Source of the DNA: Planctomycetaceae bacterium
GTDB lineage: Bacteria; Planctomycetota; Planctomycetia; Pirellulales; Thermoguttaceae
Assembly (NCBI GenBank): GCA_031283825.1
Contig: JAITAZ010000413.1
Coordinates: 1 to 6,663, forward strand
Length of the DNA stretch: 6,663 nucleotides
Direction: 5' to 3'
In this document: piece by piece, positions 5,488 through 6,663 of the stretch
Layout of the letters: every line of letters begins with the position of its first letter
How positions within the stretch are numbered: position 1 is the stretch's first letter
The notes under the pieces: generated by a model
Told to the model about the DNA's origin: nothing
What the model saw: only the letters and a program-made list of their open reading frames with translations
Database searches by the model: none
Program-made: the position numbers and the translations under genes

Positions 5488-5940
5488 TTAATCTGCCCAA
5501 TTTCCGATATCGTCTTCTGTTCCGTCTTGTCCGTCGGGACCTGACGACCAGACGTCAAATGCTCTTATTCTTTGACCTGGCGAATTGTATCTATATTCAT
5601 TTTGCCAAGGGTCTGCCGCTTGTAAGTGTTTTAGGTATGGTCCACCCCATTTTCCGCTCGAAACATCCGACGGACAAATAATTAAATCCTGCAACGACGC
5701 AGGATATCTGCCCACATCCATATTGTATGATTGAATCGCAGTTTCGAGCGTAGTAATGTACTGTTTAGTTGTTCTTTTTTTTCCGGTTTCTAGAAAGGAA
5801 GTATAAGCTAACGCAGAACCGCCTATCATCAAAATACCGATAAAAAGCACAACCATAATCTCAACAAGCGTAAAACCAACTCTACGTTTGCGATTTTCGC
5901 AACTTTGGCAAATCGCGCTATTTTTCTTTTTCATATTCAT
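5488..5940 (-). CDS. gspG: Type II secretion major pseudopilin (GspG-like)
   Basis: A 150-residue prepilin. The leader of 22 residues is basic and ends at G22; the cleavage/methylation site is G22|FTLVE, with the key glutamate E27 at mature position 5. A hydrophobic N-terminal helix (23-46) follows. The C-terminal half has the GspG globular pattern: SYNMDVGRYPASLQDL (92-107), GGPYLK and ADPWQNEYRYNSPG, then FDVWSSGPDGQDGTEDDIGNW, the acidic loop that binds calcium in GspG proteins. The mature length of about 128 is typical. The leader is longer than usual and contains CQSC. No other secretion gene lies in the window, so the partner machinery must be elsewhere. A second ATG lies two codons downstream of the chosen one; neither has a clear Shine-Dalgarno. 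Confidence 0.92.
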   Translation of the reverse strand: MNMKKKNSAICQSCENRKRRVGFTLVEIMVVLFIGILMIGGSALAYTSFLETGKKRTTKQYITTLETAIQSYNMDVGRYPASLQDLIICPSDVSSGKWGGPYLKHLQAADPWQNEYRYNSPGQRIRAFDVWSSGPDGQDGTEDDIGNWAD

Positions 5941-6056
5941 ATTTTTATACTTTTTGGTTAAAGGTTTTTAAACTCTGCTCGCACTTGAATTTTCGATTAG
6001 AGCCAATTGCTCGATTGCCGAATTCTTTGTACAAGCTGACAACTTTGATAATCTCT

Positions 6057-6094
6057 AAACTTCAACCGAACAATTTTTTGTCCGGCAGAAGTTT
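6057..6094. repeat. Hairpin upstream of gspG
   Basis: AAACTTC (6057-6063) pairs with GAAGTTT (6088-6094), and CCGAACA pairs with TGTCCGG inside it with one mismatch, around an ATTTTT loop. It is about 117 bp upstream of the gspG start. It could be a terminator-like or leader structure, but no T-run follows the stem. Confidence 0.5.
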
Positions 6095-6187
6095 ATGTTG
6101 AACATTATGCCGTAAAAATAGTTTCCCTAAAATTCGTAATTATTGTAACATTTAATAGTGGGAACTTCTAAAAACTCGTTTTTTTAT

Positions 6188-6342
6188 TAACCACAGAGAA
6201 CACAGAGTTCACAGAGAGAATATTTTTTAAAAATTAAATTAAATTTTGATTTAAATCCATAATTTTCTACTTTAATAAATTTAAATTATGTTTTGATTCA
6301 AATTAAAAATTTCTCTGTGTTCTCTGTGTCCTCTGTGGTTTA
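6188..6342. repeat. 155-bp inverted repeat with CACAGAG arms
   Basis: The left arm (6188-6220) is TAACCACAGAG followed by two more CACAGAG units at a 9-base period. The right arm (6312-6342) is the inverse with three CTCTGTG units and ends GTGGTTTA. The arms match over about 30 bp with only a couple of mismatches and enclose about 90 bp of almost pure A+T. It belongs to the dispersed ACCACAGAG repeats common between genes in many environmental bacteria. No open frame crosses it. Confidence 0.88.
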
Positions 6343-6373
6343 AAATTCCCCTGTTATCCGTTGTTTAAAAGCC

Positions 6374-6385
6374 GTGAGCGGTTAC
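6374..6385 (-). repeat. Solitary GTAAC-CTCAC repeat tip
   Basis: GTGAGCGGTTAC is a right-hand tip of the GTAACCGTTCAC family with one substitution, placed 31 bp after the CACAGAG inverted repeat. No partner arm is visible before the window end. Confidence 0.4.
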
Positions 6386-6423
6386 AATTTTTTCTTATTT
6401 CTATTACAATAAATTTTATATTT

Positions 6424-6446
6424 CTGAAAGTATAATCTACTTTCGG
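6424..6446. repeat. Small hairpin
   Basis: CTGAAAGTA pairs with TACTTTCGG (one T-G pair) around a TAATC loop. No T-run follows, so no function is assigned. Confidence 0.35.
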
Positions 6447-6663
6447 ATAATAACAATGCTATGTTGTCTAAGTTGTTTTTGTGAAATCAGGGTATTTTCC
6501 TATTATATTCGTTGTGTATCGATTATTCTGATTTTGCGGGTCTGAAAAAAACAAATTATTTTTAGTTCTTGTGAATTACTTGGTTTTTTAAAGCTATAAT
6601 ACCGATGTCCGTGATTAAGCGTTTGCGCGGAGTTGTGTTTCTGCGCAAAAAATTTCCAATCAC

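Larger units (their letters stand above)
5941..6663. other. Intergenic region upstream of gspG, no secure gene
   Basis: No supported gene in 723 bp. It contains a hairpin at 6057-6094, a long inverted repeat at 6188-6342, a solitary repeat tip at 6374-6385 and a small hairpin at 6424-6446. At the right edge an ATG at 6605 opens a frame to the window end (MSVIKRLRGVVFLRKKFPI), with TATAAT at 6595-6600 just before it. It has no ribosome-binding site and is too short to judge. A minus-strand frame is also open across the same edge. Confidence 0.6.

Noticed and set aside
5436..5681. Plus-strand open frame of 81 codons
   Set aside because: Mostly antisense to the conserved C-terminal part of gspG; no independent support.
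6605..6663. Possible CDS start running off the right edge on the plus strand
   Set aside because: Only about 19 codons are visible, without a ribosome-binding site, and the minus strand is also open here.

Overview
The window is a 6.66 kb AT-rich chromosomal segment with five recognisable protein genes and an unusually large amount of repeat-filled intergenic DNA. One gene runs in from the left on the + strand (the C-terminal part of a biotin--protein ligase). Four genes lie on the - strand: an MFS transporter with a large insertion, peptide deformylase (def), a PfkB-family sugar kinase, and a GspG-type major pseudopilin. There is no rRNA, recognisable tRNA, CRISPR array, transposase or integrase gene.

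The host is a Gram-negative-type bacterium, because it has a type II secretion pseudopilin. The kinase subfamily (N-terminal GSVA-x-D-x-x-x-TP), several unrelated palindromic repeat families between genes, weak or absent Shine-Dalgarno sequences and a lone pseudopilin gene would fit a low-GC member of the Planctomycetota or a related lineage. That placement is inference from gene style, not from a marker gene.

Layout, left to right: 1-327 birA 3' end (+), overlapping tail to tail by 44 bp with the MFS gene (284-2194, -). The MFS gene lies 58 bp downstream of def (2253-2837, -), so def-MFS is probably one transcription unit. Then come 1,445 bp without a credible gene (2838-4282), packed with at least eight inverted-repeat structures from several families, including a minus-strand G-rich tract with quadruplex potential. 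Next are the PfkB kinase (4283-5188, -), a 299-bp gap with two facing copies of a repeat also found beyond the other end of the kinase gene, gspG (5488-5940, -), and 723 bp with another long inverted repeat and no secure gene.

The genes do not form an obvious pathway. Biotin ligase and deformylase are housekeeping protein-modification enzymes. The kinase probably acts on a sugar or nucleoside whose identity cannot be read from sequence. The transporter substrate is unknown. The pseudopilin belongs to secretion machinery encoded elsewhere. The distinctive features are the mosaic of palindromic repeats between ordinary genes and the roughly 200-residue insertion inside the transporter. No convincing new multi-gene system is visible.
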